Part shown: one piece after another, positions 63,102-64,000 of the stretch | Layout of the letters: every line of letters starts with the position of its first letter | Numbering within the stretch: position 1 is the stretch's first letter | From: Novosphingobium sp. 18050 | GTDB taxonomy: Bacteria > Pseudomonadota > Alphaproteobacteria > Sphingomonadales > Sphingomonadaceae | Length of the DNA stretch: 64,000 bases | Reading direction: 5' to 3' | NCBI RefSeq assembly: GCF_902706195.1 | Contig: NZ_CACSJO010000018.1 | Span: 1-64,000 of the forward strand | Notes under the pieces: generated by a model | The model's input: the letters and a program-made list of their open reading frames with translations, nothing else | The model's database searches: none | What the model was told of the DNA's origin: nothing | Translations under genes and position numbers: made by a program

Positions 63102-63805
63102 GCGCTTACACTCCGTCGGCCGGCCTCATAGGCGGCAGCGGCGGTCAGCACGATCAGTACCAGCACTACCAGGGTGACCGGCGTACCGACATGCGCGAGC
63201 ATGTTGCCCGCAACCAGAGCAACGACCAGCGCAGCCACCCAACCCCATAGCGGCGCGGGCGCCATCGGCCCGGCCGCGACCACGGACGCAGCCCTCGCCG
63301 ACGGCGCAGGCGCCGCCAGCGTCTGTCCCGGCGCCGCGATTGCCTCACCGTCGACGACCGCACCGCCAACCACCACATCGCCGAATTTCGCGAAGAACTT
63401 GCCGGCAAGGTTCTTGGCGGTCGCATCGATGATCGGCCCGCCCAGCTGCGCCATGCGCCCGCCGACTTGGGCATCGACATCGTAGGAAACCAGCGTCCCG
63501 CCTTCCGCCGCCTCGGACAGCCGCACTTTGGCCCCGCCCTTGGCCGAACCGGCGATACCGCCGTTGCCCGTGCCGGTGATCGTATAGCCGTTGGGCGCAT
63601 CGAGATCGGAAAGCTGGACGTTGCCCTTGAAGCGTGCGCCGATCGGGCCGATCTTCACTTCCGCGACAGCCAGAAAGCCATTCTCACCATCTTTTTCCAG
63701 ACTTTGGCAACCGGGGATGCACTGGGCCAGCACGGCCGGATCGTTGAGCGCCTCCCAGACCTTGCCGCGCGGCGCGGCGATGCGCTGCTCCCCTGTCATC
63801 TGCAT
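63098..63805 (-). CDS. CoxG-like SRPBCC protein with C-terminal membrane helix
   Basis: A 235-residue CoxG-family protein. Residues about 1-150 are an SRPBCC lipid/ligand-binding fold ('MTGEQRIAAPRGKVWEALND', 'IPGCQSLEKDGENGF'). An Ala/Pro-rich linker and one C-terminal membrane helix follow ('LWGWVAALVVALVAGNMLA'-type). CoxG anchors the molybdenum enzyme to the membrane in carboxydotrophs; a similar role is inferred. GGAGAG lies 8 bases before ATG 63805. It is the first gene of the operon; the promoter should lie in 63806-64000, where nothing distinctive was seen. Confidence 0.85.
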   Translation of the reverse strand: MQMTGEQRIAAPRGKVWEALNDPAVLAQCIPGCQSLEKDGENGFLAVAEVKIGPIGARFKGNVQLSDLDAPNGYTITGTGNGGIAGSAKGGAKVRLSEAAEGGTLVSYDVDAQVGGRMAQLGGPIIDATAKNLAGKFFAKFGDVVVGGAVVDGEAIAAPGQTLAAPAPSARAASVVAAGPMAPAPLWGWVAALVVALVAGNMLAHVGTPVTLVVLVLIVLTAAAAYEAGRRSVSA

Positions 63806-64000
63806 GTGCGTGTCTCTCCAGATCCGCTGCGGGCTTTGCACCCCGTCCTTATCGACGCGGATTGAACGACGAGACGCGCCGCGATGCAAGAGGTTATGAG
63901 CAACGATGGCTCTTAAATCGCGCTCACGGGTAAAACCGCCCCGGCGTTGCCTGTGCAGCCCGGCTCCCTCTCCAATGCCCGCCTGCTAGGATCAACGCGA

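Noticed and set aside
59045..63805. Calling the molybdenum hydroxylase a carbon monoxide dehydrogenase
   Set aside because: The active-site loop lacks the AYxCSFR motif needed for the copper-molybdenum centre of form I enzymes.

Overview
The window reads as chromosomal DNA of a high-GC alphaproteobacterium, most likely a sphingomonad (Novosphingobium/Sphingobium/Sphingomonas group). This is inferred from four things: the codon-dense GC-rich coding style; the sulfite-reductase operon carrying DUF2849 and DUF934 genes; a PutA without its own DNA-binding domain next to a divergent Lrp-type regulator; and an exopolysaccharide locus with its own type I secretion system. No tRNA, rRNA, CRISPR array, insertion sequence or phage gene was recognised.

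Region 1 (1-24.7 kb) is an exopolysaccharide locus. It holds glycosyltransferases, a Wzx-type flippase, a Wzy/ExoQ-type polymerase, a pyruvyl transferase, an acyltransferase, an ExoY-like initiating sugar-phosphate transferase, a Wza/ExoF-like export lipoprotein and an outer-membrane beta-barrel. Two family 16 glycoside hydrolases are present: one small with a probable Sec signal, the other flanked on both sides by calcium-binding RTX modules. An operon at 15.3-23.3 kb joins polysaccharide export, a SleB-type wall hydrolase and a complete type I secretion system (TolC, ABC, HlyD-type proteins). That system probably exports the RTX hydrolase and a small 146-residue RTX protein. The gene set resembles rhizobial succinoglycan loci. 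No Wzc/ExoP-type chain-length regulator lies in the visible part.

Region 2 (25-34.2 kb) is a minus-strand glycogen operon, glgP-glgB-glgC-glgA-glgX, with overlapping stop/start codons at glgP/glgB and glgA/glgX. Region 3 (34.4-38.9 kb) looks like a small catabolic regulon: RraA-type aldolase, D-2-hydroxyacid dehydrogenase, SMP-30-type lactonase, a small WYL-like protein, a GlcG-type protein and a GntR/FCD regulator. A shared GTATACGAT box occurs in front of three transcription units.

Region 4 (39-47.5 kb) is mixed housekeeping: a GNAT-nitrilase fusion, queF, metC with an MscS channel, and a 25-residue membrane peptide. It also holds two probable cyclic-di-GMP receptors: a PAS-GGDEF protein with a ruined active site but an intact inhibitory site, and a PilZ domain fused to a helix-turn-helix. 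Region 5 (47.7-51.8 kb) is a coupled sulfur-assimilation operon (siroheme methyltransferase, DUF2849, sulfite reductase, DUF934, CysH).

Region 6 (51.9-63.8 kb) contains an MFS transporter, a RibD/DHFR-like protein, putA with its probable regulator, an SDR dehydrogenase, and a four-gene molybdenum hydroxylase operon (CoxG-, CoxM-, CoxS- and CoxL-like). The large subunit carries an extra C-terminal beta-rich domain. Many starts were moved inward from the longest reading frame because a good ribosome-binding site or a stop/start overlap supports the shorter form.
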